In this document: positions 8,153 to 16,254 of the stretch, piece by piece | Position numbering within the stretch: position 1 is the stretch's first letter | Layout: every line of letters begins with the position of its first letter | Assembly: GCA_017516865.1 (NCBI GenBank) | Contig: JAFXAU010000031.1 | Location: 248,001 to 312,000 of the forward strand | Length of the DNA stretch: 64,000 nucleotides | Origin: Bacteroidales bacterium | GTDB taxonomy: Bacteria; Bacteroidota; Bacteroidia; Bacteroidales; UBA1715 | Reading direction: 5' to 3' | Notes under the pieces: model-generated | Databases searched by the model: none | Told to the model about the DNA's origin: nothing | What the model saw: only the letters and a program-made list of their open reading frames with translations | Program-made: the position numbers and the translations under genes

Positions 8153-9025
8153 TTATCTTGCGTAACGTTTATTGAATTCAACCGAATTACGAGGGTTGAT
8201 TTCGATGAAGAAAGAAGTACCTTTTCTTTCAGGGAATTTGTAAATTCCGTAGCCTTCAGGATCTTGTCCAACTTTCTTTCCACGGAAATGTTTTGCATCC
8301 ATTTCTCTTACACACGAAACATAGAAAGATTCCTCAATAATTTTTGCATCCTTGAAACTCTTATCCGTAGCAACCACCAATTTACAAGTGAATTTCACAG
8401 GAGAATTTTCTTGTGTAAATTCTTGTTTGTAGATTGTTGCCTTTTCGTTTTTCTTAACATTGTGTTTTTCAGAATAGTTTGCCGAAGCAGTATCTAAAAC
8501 AATACCTTTATCTACTCTCTTATCGTTGGCAACCAAGTAGTAGTTACCCTTTGTATATGTACCTTTCGGAAGGATTTCGGAAATTTCATCTTTCTTTTCT
8601 TCACGTCCCATGGCAATTTTCTGCCATTCGTAGTCCATATCGGTTATAGTTGGATCGCTGGCTTTGTAGCGTACATAATGTTTGTATTGAACATCTGGCA
8701 ACTCATTTTCAATCGGAGTCATCGGCAATTCAATTCCTTCAACAGTATATGTTGATTTTGACCAGTTTACGTAAATAGGAGCATCGGTTGTATTTTCGAT
8801 TTTAACCTTCATTTTTCCCAAACTTGACCAAAACAAGTAACTTACATCGGCAATGTCGCCTTCTTTGTGGTATTGTTTATACTCGTTTAATGGCAGATTA
8901 CTTACAGATGCAACATCATAAACTTGAACATATCCGCTTGCATTGTTCACATCTTGAGCTTGAGCAAATGTTGCAACCAATGCCGACAAGCCCACTACTG
9001 ACAAAAATCTTACTATCTTTTTCAT
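8153..9025 (-). CDS. Secreted protein of unknown function, 290 aa
   Basis: The signal peptide is MKKIVRFLSVVGLSALVATFAQAQ. The mature part is beta-rich with a likely Ig-like or immunogenic-lipoprotein-like character (KMKVKIENTTDAPIYVNWSKSTYTVEG, VKFTCKLVVATDKSFKDAKIIEESFYVSCVREM). I recognise no catalytic motif or named domain. The gene has its own -7 box and terminator, so it is a single-gene unit. Secretion to periplasm or surface is a confident inference; the role is unknown. Confidence 0.7.
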   Translation of the reverse strand: MKKIVRFLSVVGLSALVATFAQAQDVNNASGYVQVYDVASVSNLPLNEYKQYHKEGDIADVSYLFWSSLGKMKVKIENTTDAPIYVNWSKSTYTVEGIELPMTPIENELPDVQYKHYVRYKASDPTITDMDYEWQKIAMGREEKKDEISEILPKGTYTKGNYYLVANDKRVDKGIVLDTASANYSEKHNVKKNEKATIYKQEFTQENSPVKFTCKLVVATDKSFKDAKIIEESFYVSCVREMDAKHFRGKKVGQDPEGYGIYKFPERKGTSFFIEINPRNSVEFNKRYAR

Positions 9026-9044
9026 ATTTCAAATTTTTATTCAA

Positions 9045-9052
9045 CAAAGATA
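9045..9052 (-). promoter_or_regulatory. Bacteroidota -7 element (TATCTTTG)
   Basis: Exact TAnnTTTG on the minus strand, 19 nt before the ATG of the 290-aa secreted protein, a typical short leader for the phylum. Confidence 0.55.
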
Positions 9053-9114
9053 GGAATTTTATTTTAAGATGAGCATTACTTTTATTTTTTTCTACAATGT
9101 TTACTTTATTTTCC

Positions 9115-9122
9115 TATTTTTG
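9115..9122 (+). promoter_or_regulatory. Bacteroidota -7 element (TATTTTTG)
   Basis: Exact TAnnTTTG, 22 nt before the ATG at 9145. It supports that start over the ATG at 9097, which lies upstream of the element. Confidence 0.5.
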
Positions 9123-9144
9123 TATAGGATATAAAAGCAATCCA

Positions 9145-9903
9145 ATGAACAGGAAAATCGTCTGTGTACTAATAATTTCGCTATGCTCGACAGTCTCCGT
9201 TTTTTCACAAAAAATTTTTAACGGAAGAATTGTCGATGCGGAGACAAACGCCGCAATTCCGCACGTGTACATAGAAAATTCGTCCCGAAACATTATATCT
9301 GAATCAAATTCCAACGGCTATTTCGATATTTTCACCCACCTCGGCGACACGCTATTATTCTCGTGCATCGGTTACTATTGGGCGAAACATATTGTCACAA
9401 CAGAAAACAACCAGACGTTTCACCTTACTCCGCAGATTTACGATCTTGGAGTAGTAACAAAAAGATTTCCATACTCTTACGAAGAATTGACAAACAGAGT
9501 TTTAAGCATGAAACCAACCGAAGACACGCTTCAACTCAATCTTCCGCACGAAAAATACCAGCCTGTCAACAATCATCAGCCTGGACAACTATCCTACACC
9601 ATAACTGGTGCAATTACAGACATTTACAACGCCACGAACCGGCACGCACGTAATGCAATCCGTGCCGCCGAACTGCTCAGCAAAAAAGAAAACATACTTA
9701 TAATGAATAAGAAATTCAACAAAGACATGGTTGTGGCAATGACAAACGTCCCCGACGAATATTTTGAATCGTTCATCCGCTTTTGCAACTTCAGCGATGA
9801 ATTTCTCACCCAAACATCGGAATTTCAAATAATAATGACAATCTGCTGGCAATACGAGAGATTTTTGGACATTCATCCCGAATTGAAAAATTCGTTGAAC
9901 TGA
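9145..9903 (+). CDS. Secreted protein with N-terminal carboxypeptidase-regulatory-like domain
   Basis: 252 aa from the ATG at 9145, chosen because MNRKIVCVLIISLCSTVSVFSQ makes a clean signal peptide and the -7 box lies downstream of the alternative start. Residues ~23-105 are a CarboxypepD_reg-like beta-sandwich: FNGRIVDAETNAAIPHVYIEN, then NGYFDIFTHLGDTLLFSCIGY. The rest is helical (NRVLSMKP..., FIRFCNFSDEFL...) and unassigned. Similar proteins are common in Bacteroidota, often as the N-terminal part of TonB-dependent receptors, but no barrel follows here. Function unknown. Confidence 0.72.
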   Translation: MNRKIVCVLIISLCSTVSVFSQKIFNGRIVDAETNAAIPHVYIENSSRNIISESNSNGYFDIFTHLGDTLLFSCIGYYWAKHIVTTENNQTFHLTPQIYDLGVVTKRFPYSYEELTNRVLSMKPTEDTLQLNLPHEKYQPVNNHQPGQLSYTITGAITDIYNATNRHARNAIRAAELLSKKENILIMNKKFNKDMVVAMTNVPDEYFESFIRFCNFSDEFLTQTSEFQIIMTICWQYERFLDIHPELKNSLN

Positions 9904-10006
9904 TTTTCTATGCAAAAACCACCATAGAGAAAAAAAGCGAATAAAATTTTTCGCGTATGTATGAGAATGTCTATTTTTTTTTCGACTTTTGTAGCATAAT
10001 ATAAAT

Positions 10007-10555
10007 GTGATGGGTGAAATAAGAGTCGTTCGTGCAAACAGCGAACATGAGAAATACGCGCAGGCCATATCAGACCTGATAAGTCAAGCGACCAAGAATA
10101 AAAATTCGGGGTTGGCTCAACGCACTCCCGACTATATTATTTCAAAAATAAAAGAAGGAAAAGGTGTGATTGCATTCGCCGAAAACGATGAAGTTGCAGG
10201 ATTTTGTTATGTAGAAACATGGCAACACGGACAATTTGTCGCAAATTCGGGTCTGATTGTAAACCCAAAATTCCGTGGGATGGGACTTGCGACCAAAATC
10301 AAACAAGAAGCATTCAATCTTTCCCGAGACATGTTTCCAAACGCAAAAATTTTCGGTTTGACGACCAGCGAAGCTGTGATGAGAATCAACACAAAACTTG
10401 GCTATGTTCCAGTTAGTTACAGTCGTTTGACTGATGACGAAGAATTTTGGAAAGGTTGCGAATCGTGTGTAAATTACGACATACTTCAACGTACCGGACG
10501 AACAAATTGTTTATGTACGGGTATGGTTTTCGATCCAAATTATGATAATAAATAA
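10007..10555 (+). CDS. GNAT acyltransferase next to argG (candidate N-acylglutamate synthase)
   Basis: A 182-aa GNAT enzyme with the acyl-CoA loop FRGMGLATKIKQEA (RxxGxG/A) and the following helix FGLTTSEAVMRINTKLGY. A cysteine-rich tail (GCESCVNYD, then NCLCTGMVFDP) could bind metal. It ends 19 nt before argG on the same strand. In Bacteroides a similar GNAT sits before argG-argC-argD, and Bacteroidota may make arginine through N-succinylated intermediates, so this is a reasonable candidate for the first step of that pathway. That role is inferred from context, not motif. A second ATG at 10010 is equally possible as start. Confidence 0.72.
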   Translation: MMGEIRVVRANSEHEKYAQAISDLISQATKNKNSGLAQRTPDYIISKIKEGKGVIAFAENDEVAGFCYVETWQHGQFVANSGLIVNPKFRGMGLATKIKQEAFNLSRDMFPNAKIFGLTTSEAVMRINTKLGYVPVSYSRLTDDEEFWKGCESCVNYDILQRTGRTNCLCTGMVFDPNYDNK

Positions 10556-10574
10556 GATTAAAATAAATAAAACT

Positions 10575-11765
10575 ATGGCAAAAACAGCGGTACTTGCATT
10601 CAGCGGAGGCTTGGATACTTCGTATTGTGCAAAATATTACAGCAAAGAAAAAGGCTACAATGTCCATTCGGTAATCATCAACACAGGAGGTTTTTCTCCC
10701 GAAGAATTGGCTAACATAGAAACAAAGGCGAAAAATTTAGGTGTGAGCAAACACGTGTGCATTGACATTTCACAGGATTATTACAAAAAATGTATCCGCT
10801 ATATGATTTTCGGAAACATTTTGAAGAACAACACCTACCCTCTTTCGGTAAGTTCAGAACGTATTTTTCAGGCTATAGCGCTTGCTCAATATGCCCGCGA
10901 CATTAAAGCCGACTACATTATCCACGGAAGCACCGGTGCCGGCAACGACCAAGTTCGTTTTGACTTGGCTTTCAACGTGATTTGCCCTGAAATTGAGATT
11001 CTTACACCTGTACGTGACGAAAAATTAACTCGCGAATACGAGATTGAATATTTGAAAAAAGAAGGTATCGTTTCAGATTGGAAAAAAGCTGAATACTCTA
11101 TCAATAAAGGTATTTGGGGAACAAGCATCGGAGGAAAGGAAACTCTTCATTCTAACCAAACGATTCCAGAATCTGCATATCCTTCGCAATTGGAAAGCAC
11201 AGAGCCATGCAAGATTGAATTGGAGTTCGACAAAGGTGAACTTGTATCAATGAACGGCGTTCTGTACGAAAACCCAGTAGATATAATCAAGAAATTGAAC
11301 GAAATTGCCTCGAAATACGCCATCGGCCGTGATATGCACATTGGCGACACAATCATAGGAATTAAAGGACGTGTAGCATTTGAAGCTGCTGCTCCAATGG
11401 TGATTATCAAGGCTCACCACATGCTTGAGAAACACAATCTTACGAAATGGCAGTTGTATTGGAAAGAACAACTGGCCAACTTCTACGGAATGTTGCTCCA
11501 CGAAGCACAATACCAAGAACCTGTTATGCGTAACATTGAGAAATTCCTCGAAGATTCGCAGTTACACGTTTGCGGAAAAGTGTTCGTCGAACTAAAACCA
11601 TACAATTTCACCGTAATCGGCATTGAATCAAAATACGATTTGATGCAGGCAAAATTCGCACAATACGGCGAAATCAACACGGCATTCTCTGGCGAAGATG
11701 TGAAAGGATTCACAAAGATTCTTTCAAATCAAATTAAATTGTACAATTCTGTCTGCGACGAATAA
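10575..11765 (+). CDS. argG: Argininosuccinate synthase
   Basis: 396 aa, ATP-dependent ligation of citrulline and aspartate. The N-terminal PP-loop reads VLAFSGGLDTSYCAKY, followed by the STGAGNDQVRFD substrate loop. The start at 10575 gives the standard MAKTAVLAFSGGLD N-terminus; 11 upstream in-frame codons lack support. Second gene after the GNAT acyltransferase. argC and argD, which often follow in Bacteroides, are absent; recJ lies convergent downstream. Confidence 0.93.
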   Translation: MAKTAVLAFSGGLDTSYCAKYYSKEKGYNVHSVIINTGGFSPEELANIETKAKNLGVSKHVCIDISQDYYKKCIRYMIFGNILKNNTYPLSVSSERIFQAIALAQYARDIKADYIIHGSTGAGNDQVRFDLAFNVICPEIEILTPVRDEKLTREYEIEYLKKEGIVSDWKKAEYSINKGIWGTSIGGKETLHSNQTIPESAYPSQLESTEPCKIELEFDKGELVSMNGVLYENPVDIIKKLNEIASKYAIGRDMHIGDTIIGIKGRVAFEAAAPMVIIKAHHMLEKHNLTKWQLYWKEQLANFYGMLLHEAQYQEPVMRNIEKFLEDSQLHVCGKVFVELKPYNFTVIGIESKYDLMQAKFAQYGEINTAFSGEDVKGFTKILSNQIKLYNSVCDE

Positions 11766-11827
11766 CAATTATTATCAAAACAGAGATTTATTGTCTCGCT
11801 ACGCTCAACTACGAAATAACGTGTTTG

Positions 11828-11870
11828 AAGAAAAAGGGAAAAATTGCTTCGCAATTTTTCCCTTTTTCTT
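11828..11870. terminator. Long bidirectional terminator between argG and recJ
   Basis: A perfect 20-bp stem (AAGAAAAAGGGAAAAATTGC with its complement) around a TTC loop, with A/T-rich arms on both strands. It touches the recJ stop codon and can end both convergent transcripts. Confidence 0.85.
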
Positions 11871-13624
11871 TATTCCTGACTTTCCTTAAAATCCTTTAGG
11901 TGCAACTGCAACGAAGCAACACCACGGAACACATTCACACCAATTGTGAAACAAATATCGACCTTTGACTGAGGTGGAATATTTCGCCACTTTTCAGCCA
12001 TGCCGAATCCTACAGCCGAAATTTCCTGATTGTTCGAAAGTTTGAAATTCAAACGAAGATGTTGTTTTTCTCCACCCATATAATATTGCGAACTTGGTTC
12101 CACTCCGTAAATTGCAAATACCGGGTCCATATTTTCGGGGCCAAATGGAGACAATATCTGCACTTGTTTATAAAATTCAGGCGTTACGTCAGCAAGCGTT
12201 ATTTCCTCGTCAATCTGAATAGATGGATGTCGCTGAGTTTCTTGTATTGTCGACTGCACGGCATTCTCGAACAATCGTTTAAAATCATCAAAGTCAGAAC
12301 GTTTCAGCGAAAGTCCCGCAGCATGGGTATGTCCACCGAAACTTGTCAAAAGATGCGAACATTTTTCTATTGCGGAATATAAATCGAAATCGGCAACCGA
12401 ACGTGCCGAGCCGGAAATCACATCCCCGTCACCGCACAAAATTATTGTCGGTTTGTAATAACTTTCCAAAATTTTTGCCGCTGCAATTCCCACAACACCT
12501 TTATGCCATGTCGATTTATACAAAACATTAGTAAACTGTTGTTCTGTCGCACTGTCGGAACGCAACATATCCAAGGCTTCTTCGCAGATTTTCTTCTCTT
12601 TTTCTTGTCTGTCGCTATTTTGAGACGCAACGGTTGTAAAATATTGCGATGCCTCTTCGGGCGTTTGAGCAAGCAACAAACGTATGGCATCGCGGGCATC
12701 GTTCATTCGTCCTGCCGCATTTATTTTTGGGGCGATGCGGAACACCACGTCGCTCACCGTCAAAGGTGAGTTTACACATATCTGTTCCTCGCCATTCCCA
12801 TTTTTGTATAACAATATCAATTTGGCATGCACCAGCATAATTTTAACAGACTGCAAAGGCTTTTTCGCCATTTTCAACAATCCGTAATACATATACACCC
12901 GATTTTCGTCTACAATCGGCACAATGTCCGCCGCCGTGCTTATTGCCAAATAATCCAAATAACGCCACAAATGTTCTTTTTCGGACAAATGCAACACTTC
13001 GCAAAGAGCAGTCAACAACTTAAATCCGACACCGCAGCCAGACAATTCTTTGAACGGATATTCACAGTCACGCCGTTTGGGGTCGAGGACTGCAAAGGCT
13101 TCTGGTAGCGTATCTCCTTGATTATGATGGTCGCAGACAATAACATCAATTCCAGCCTGTTGAGCAAGCTCAATTGTTGCATGAGCTTTTATACCACAGT
13201 CAAGTGTGATTATCAAATTCACATTTTGTTCTATCGCATAGCGAATGCCCTTCTCGGAAACTCCATATCCCTCTTCGTAACGATTCGGCACATAATAATC
13301 CACATCGGCATTCCTATCTTTCAAGAAAGAATACACCAATGCGATGGCTGTTGTTCCGTCAACATCGTAATCGCCGTACACAAGTATTTTTTGGTGTTGT
13401 TCCAAAGCCGTCATCACACGTTTCACCGCCATGTCCATGTCTTTCATCAGCCACGGCGAATGGAGTTGAGACGTACCTGGGTGTTTCAACACGTCTAATT
13501 TTTCAGCAGAATCAATTCCACGTGAAATCAGAATCGATTTTATTTGAGGATATAAGTCGTTGCCAAAATCCGTTACGTTTATTTTATCGATTCGTTTCGG
13601 TTTCAGCCATATAAAGTCTGTCAT
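11870..13624 (-). CDS. recJ: Single-stranded-DNA-specific 5'-3' exonuclease
   Basis: 584 aa with the DHH phosphoesterase core: VYGDYDVDGTTA (about residues 82-93), VCDHHNQGDTLP (the DHH motif), then DHHA1-type YKSTWHKGVVGIAA, the SGSARSVADFDLY loop and FGGHTHAAGLS. The C-terminal OB-like domain ends before the terminator. RecJ trims 5' ends in recombination and mismatch repair. Its ATG overlaps the stop of the nucleotidyltransferase upstream by 4 nt (ATGA), making it last in a leftward cluster. Confidence 0.93.
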   Translation of the reverse strand: MTDFIWLKPKRIDKINVTDFGNDLYPQIKSILISRGIDSAEKLDVLKHPGTSQLHSPWLMKDMDMAVKRVMTALEQHQKILVYGDYDVDGTTAIALVYSFLKDRNADVDYYVPNRYEEGYGVSEKGIRYAIEQNVNLIITLDCGIKAHATIELAQQAGIDVIVCDHHNQGDTLPEAFAVLDPKRRDCEYPFKELSGCGVGFKLLTALCEVLHLSEKEHLWRYLDYLAISTAADIVPIVDENRVYMYYGLLKMAKKPLQSVKIMLVHAKLILLYKNGNGEEQICVNSPLTVSDVVFRIAPKINAAGRMNDARDAIRLLLAQTPEEASQYFTTVASQNSDRQEKEKKICEEALDMLRSDSATEQQFTNVLYKSTWHKGVVGIAAAKILESYYKPTIILCGDGDVISGSARSVADFDLYSAIEKCSHLLTSFGGHTHAAGLSLKRSDFDDFKRLFENAVQSTIQETQRHPSIQIDEEITLADVTPEFYKQVQILSPFGPENMDPVFAIYGVEPSSQYYMGGEKQHLRLNFKLSNNQEISAVGFGMAEKWRNIPPQSKVDICFTIGVNVFRGVASLQLHLKDFKESQE

Positions 13625-14358
13625 TTCAGATAGTCAAATTTTTGAATTGAAACTTGTTTTTGCACGGATGCGAAATCGTCGTATTTACCGACATCCAACC
13701 AGAAATCGCCCGTATGGTTATACGCGATGATTGGTTGATTTGCGGCTAATCGAAGATACAAATCCATGATTGCAAATTTGCCACTTTCTGAAATAAAATC
13801 AAAGATTTTTGGTTCAATTATCTGGATTCCGCTGAAAGCCAACGGAATAAATTTTTCACAATTTCTCACCACCTTGCGTTCCTGCGTACTTCTATTTTCC
13901 CACGCACAAAGTTGATTTTGGTCGTCGAACAAAAGGTAACGCGATGTTTTTCTGTCACTTGCAGCCAACGTTGCCAATGCTTTGTGTTGCTTGTGATATG
14001 CCATCATTTTTGAGAAATCTATGGAACTAATTATATCGACATTGCAGACAAGAAACGGTTCCGTGCCGTCCAAAAACTGTTTTGCATGTAGCAATCCGCC
14101 GCCTGTGTCCAATAATTGGGCGGTTTCGTCAGACACATAGATTTTCACGCCAAAATCGTGTTTTTGCAAAAAATCTATAACTAACGACGAAAAATGATGA
14201 ACATTTACAACAATTTCGTCAAATCCTTCGTATTTCAATTTCAGAATAGCATATTCGAGCAATGTTCTGCCATTACACTCTACCAAAGCCTTTGGTCTGT
14301 CGTCGGTTAGCGGTTTTAGCCGTGTGCCAAGTCCCGCTGCAAAAATCATTGCTTTCAT
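13621..14358 (-). CDS. Sugar-1-phosphate nucleotidyltransferase (MurU/GMP-type)
   Basis: 245 aa with the nucleotidyltransferase signature MIFAAGLGTRLKPLTDDRPKALVE, the VNVHHFSSLV substrate strand, a CNVDII metal-binding aspartate and FWLDVGKYDDFASV near the end. Length and motifs fit MurU (N-acetylmuramate-1-phosphate uridylyltransferase) and short mannose-1-phosphate guanylyltransferases. An AmgK-like sugar kinase, the usual MurU partner, is not adjacent, so substrate stays open. Overlaps recJ by 4 nt and follows the SPOR gene by 11 nt. Confidence 0.8.
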   Translation of the reverse strand: MKAMIFAAGLGTRLKPLTDDRPKALVECNGRTLLEYAILKLKYEGFDEIVVNVHHFSSLVIDFLQKHDFGVKIYVSDETAQLLDTGGGLLHAKQFLDGTEPFLVCNVDIISSIDFSKMMAYHKQHKALATLAASDRKTSRYLLFDDQNQLCAWENRSTQERKVVRNCEKFIPLAFSGIQIIEPKIFDFISESGKFAIMDLYLRLAANQPIIAYNHTGDFWLDVGKYDDFASVQKQVSIQKFDYLK

Positions 14359-14369
14359 ATCTACATTTT

Positions 14370-15074
14370 TTATTCTCGATGACCATTATTGTACGTCACG
14401 ACGAACGCACCTTTAAAACCTTTCTCACGCAAAGAATCACGTAATTTTGCCGCTTCGTCATACGTTTTGAACGAACCGACCACATATTTCTTCATGCCTT
14501 TATCGGATTCCGTAGCAAATTGCGTTTTCTGCCCCAGCCGATTTTTTAAATCTGCCAACGCCTGCGGAGTCGGATTCTGCATGGCACATACCTGTACTTT
14601 ATATGTACGTCCCGCCGCTGATGCAGAAGCGGTTGTCGTCGCTGGTTTTCGTGTTGATGCAGTTGTTGTTTTTGACGTTGTTGCCGTCTTTGAAGCTGCC
14701 GTTGTGGTTTGCTTCGATGTTGAAACCGCTGCTGATTTTGTTGCCTGAGCAGCTACAGGTTTTTCGGCAGATTCGGGTTCATCGGGAATAGTTTTTTCTG
14801 TCGGAACCACCTTAAATGTCACTTTCGGTTTCACCGTATCATTAGGGACCTCCGCAGCAATGTTCGTAACCGACGGCAGCCCCGATTTCTGCGTGTGTTG
14901 TTGCAACATCATCGGCAACGAAGACTGAACATTCGTATTGGTATCATTTTCCGACGAAATCCGTATCTCCGTCACAACAGTGTCTTGATACACCAATTGA
15001 GCCACAGTATCCTCCTGTGCAAAAACGCACTGGACAAAGAACGACAAAATACCTATTAAAATATATTTCTTCAT
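14370..15074 (-). CDS. Secreted SPOR-domain protein
   Basis: 234 aa from the ATG at 15074, which gives the signal peptide MKKYILIGILSFFVQCVFAQ. A long disordered Ala/Thr/Ser/Lys linker fills the middle (AASKTATTSKTTTASTRKP...). The C-terminal ~75 residues form a SPOR domain (TYKVQVCAMQNPTPQALADL, YVVGSFKTYDEAAKLRDSLR, FVVTY). SPOR domains bind denuded glycan strands at division sites. Its start lies 1 nt after the stop of the 51-aa gene, so the two are coupled. Confidence 0.85.
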   Translation of the reverse strand: MKKYILIGILSFFVQCVFAQEDTVAQLVYQDTVVTEIRISSENDTNTNVQSSLPMMLQQHTQKSGLPSVTNIAAEVPNDTVKPKVTFKVVPTEKTIPDEPESAEKPVAAQATKSAAVSTSKQTTTAASKTATTSKTTTASTRKPATTTASASAAGRTYKVQVCAMQNPTPQALADLKNRLGQKTQFATESDKGMKKYVVGSFKTYDEAAKLRDSLREKGFKGAFVVTYNNGHRE

Positions 15075-15075
15075 A

Positions 15076-15231
15076 TTACGAGCACAATTTATCTTCATAA
15101 TCTTCCACTAAATCTGTCAAACGCTGTAATTCCTCGTATTCAGGAGAGCCCTTCGACGCACCCATCAATTCATCAATACGTTGAAGCACAGCCTGATACT
15201 CTTCTTCTGTTGTAATTACTTCTATATCCAT
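15076..15231 (-). CDS. 51-aa protein resembling the N-terminal domain of HigA antitoxins
   Basis: ATG at 15231 opens a 51-codon frame reading ITTEEEYQAVLQRIDELMGA, then SKGSPEYEELQRLTDLVEDYE. This is the helical N-terminal region found in HigA-type antitoxins (EEEYxxALxxIDxLM...PExDELxLLxxLVExYE). The helix-turn-helix that normally follows is missing and no HigB toxin is nearby. Spacing is tight: 8 nt after the DUF4380 stop and 1 nt before the SPOR start, so it looks translated within the operon. Either a stand-alone small protein or a remnant. Confidence 0.7.
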   Translation of the reverse strand: MDIEVITTEEEYQAVLQRIDELMGASKGSPEYEELQRLTDLVEDYEDKLCS

Positions 15232-15239
15232 TTTTCACA

Positions 15240-16139
15240 TCATTTTCGTTCTACAATTTTCCAAACTTCCCACGCATTCATACATTCTCCGACGTTCAGT
15301 GTTTTATATGGAGAATGATATTCAACTTCCAATAAATCAGCATTTTCGCCATGTTCTGTATGATTATAGATTTCCACCATCGCCTGCTTCGGATGTGTTA
15401 ATTTTTTATCATACATTTCGAACCAAATTTCCACATTGAATTTTTTTGTTTCAATAGATACATATGGTTCCGTCGGGTAAATATACGATTTTGAACTTCG
15501 TTCTGCATAATTTTGAGGCGGTTTTTGCGGAACATACGAGAAAAATCCATTTTCTGTTTCAAACGGCATTTCTGTCGACGACTCTGAAAGCACCGGCACG
15601 ACGGTGACATTTTCAGCCAACGCCGCAACTGACATTTTACATTTTCCGTCAAACCGTGTATTATGCCAAACATCCCATGCACAAGGCTGTGAGCCAGTGT
15701 TGTGAACCGTAGCCTGAACAAAAACACTTCCGTCGGGATTTACCGCTATTTCTTTCTCAATCGTAACTCCCGAAATCGGACTGTGAGGACCTTTGAGACG
15801 AATTGCCGACGCTGTTTTTTCAACAACCGAATATTCACTTATATATAGGTATGGATCCGGCGGCCAATCAGCATTTTCTTGTTTCCTTTTTTGATTTATA
15901 TCTTGATGAATCCACCATTCATTTTGAGGCCCGAGCCAAACCGTATGACCACAATAGGGAACAAAATTGGTGTTTTCGTCGACATTCGGCCGTTTTTCCA
16001 AGTCCCATAACGCAGGGTCTGACTTAATAAGATTTTCGGAATTATTTTTAGACAAAAATACTATCGTACCACCGATTTCGGGTATCACACCAACGCAAAC
16101 ATCAGCATTCGATATATATTGAACAATGTCTTTTTTCAT
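15240..16139 (-). CDS. DUF4380 protein, aldose-epimerase-like fold
   Basis: 299 aa with a galactose-mutarotase-like beta-sandwich pattern: IPEIGGTIVFLSKN at the start, FVPYCGHTVWLGPQNEWW, TIEKEIAVNPDGSVFVQATVHNTGSQPCAWDVWHNTRFDG. These match DUF4380 as I remember it. No signal peptide, so probably cytosolic. It heads the leftward cluster with the 51-aa, SPOR, nucleotidyltransferase and recJ genes, which hints at a sugar-related job. A catalytic residue cannot be assigned. Confidence 0.72.
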   Translation of the reverse strand: MKKDIVQYISNADVCVGVIPEIGGTIVFLSKNNSENLIKSDPALWDLEKRPNVDENTNFVPYCGHTVWLGPQNEWWIHQDINQKRKQENADWPPDPYLYISEYSVVEKTASAIRLKGPHSPISGVTIEKEIAVNPDGSVFVQATVHNTGSQPCAWDVWHNTRFDGKCKMSVAALAENVTVVPVLSESSTEMPFETENGFFSYVPQKPPQNYAERSSKSYIYPTEPYVSIETKKFNVEIWFEMYDKKLTHPKQAMVEIYNHTEHGENADLLEVEYHSPYKTLNVGECMNAWEVWKIVERK

Positions 16140-16254
16140 GTATTTTCAATTTGTGTTAAAAATACTACTTTTTTTTGAATAAATCACTTTCTTAATAAAA
16201 CTTGTTGTTTTTCGATAAAAATCATACCTTTATCAAAAATTTAAATCTACTATA

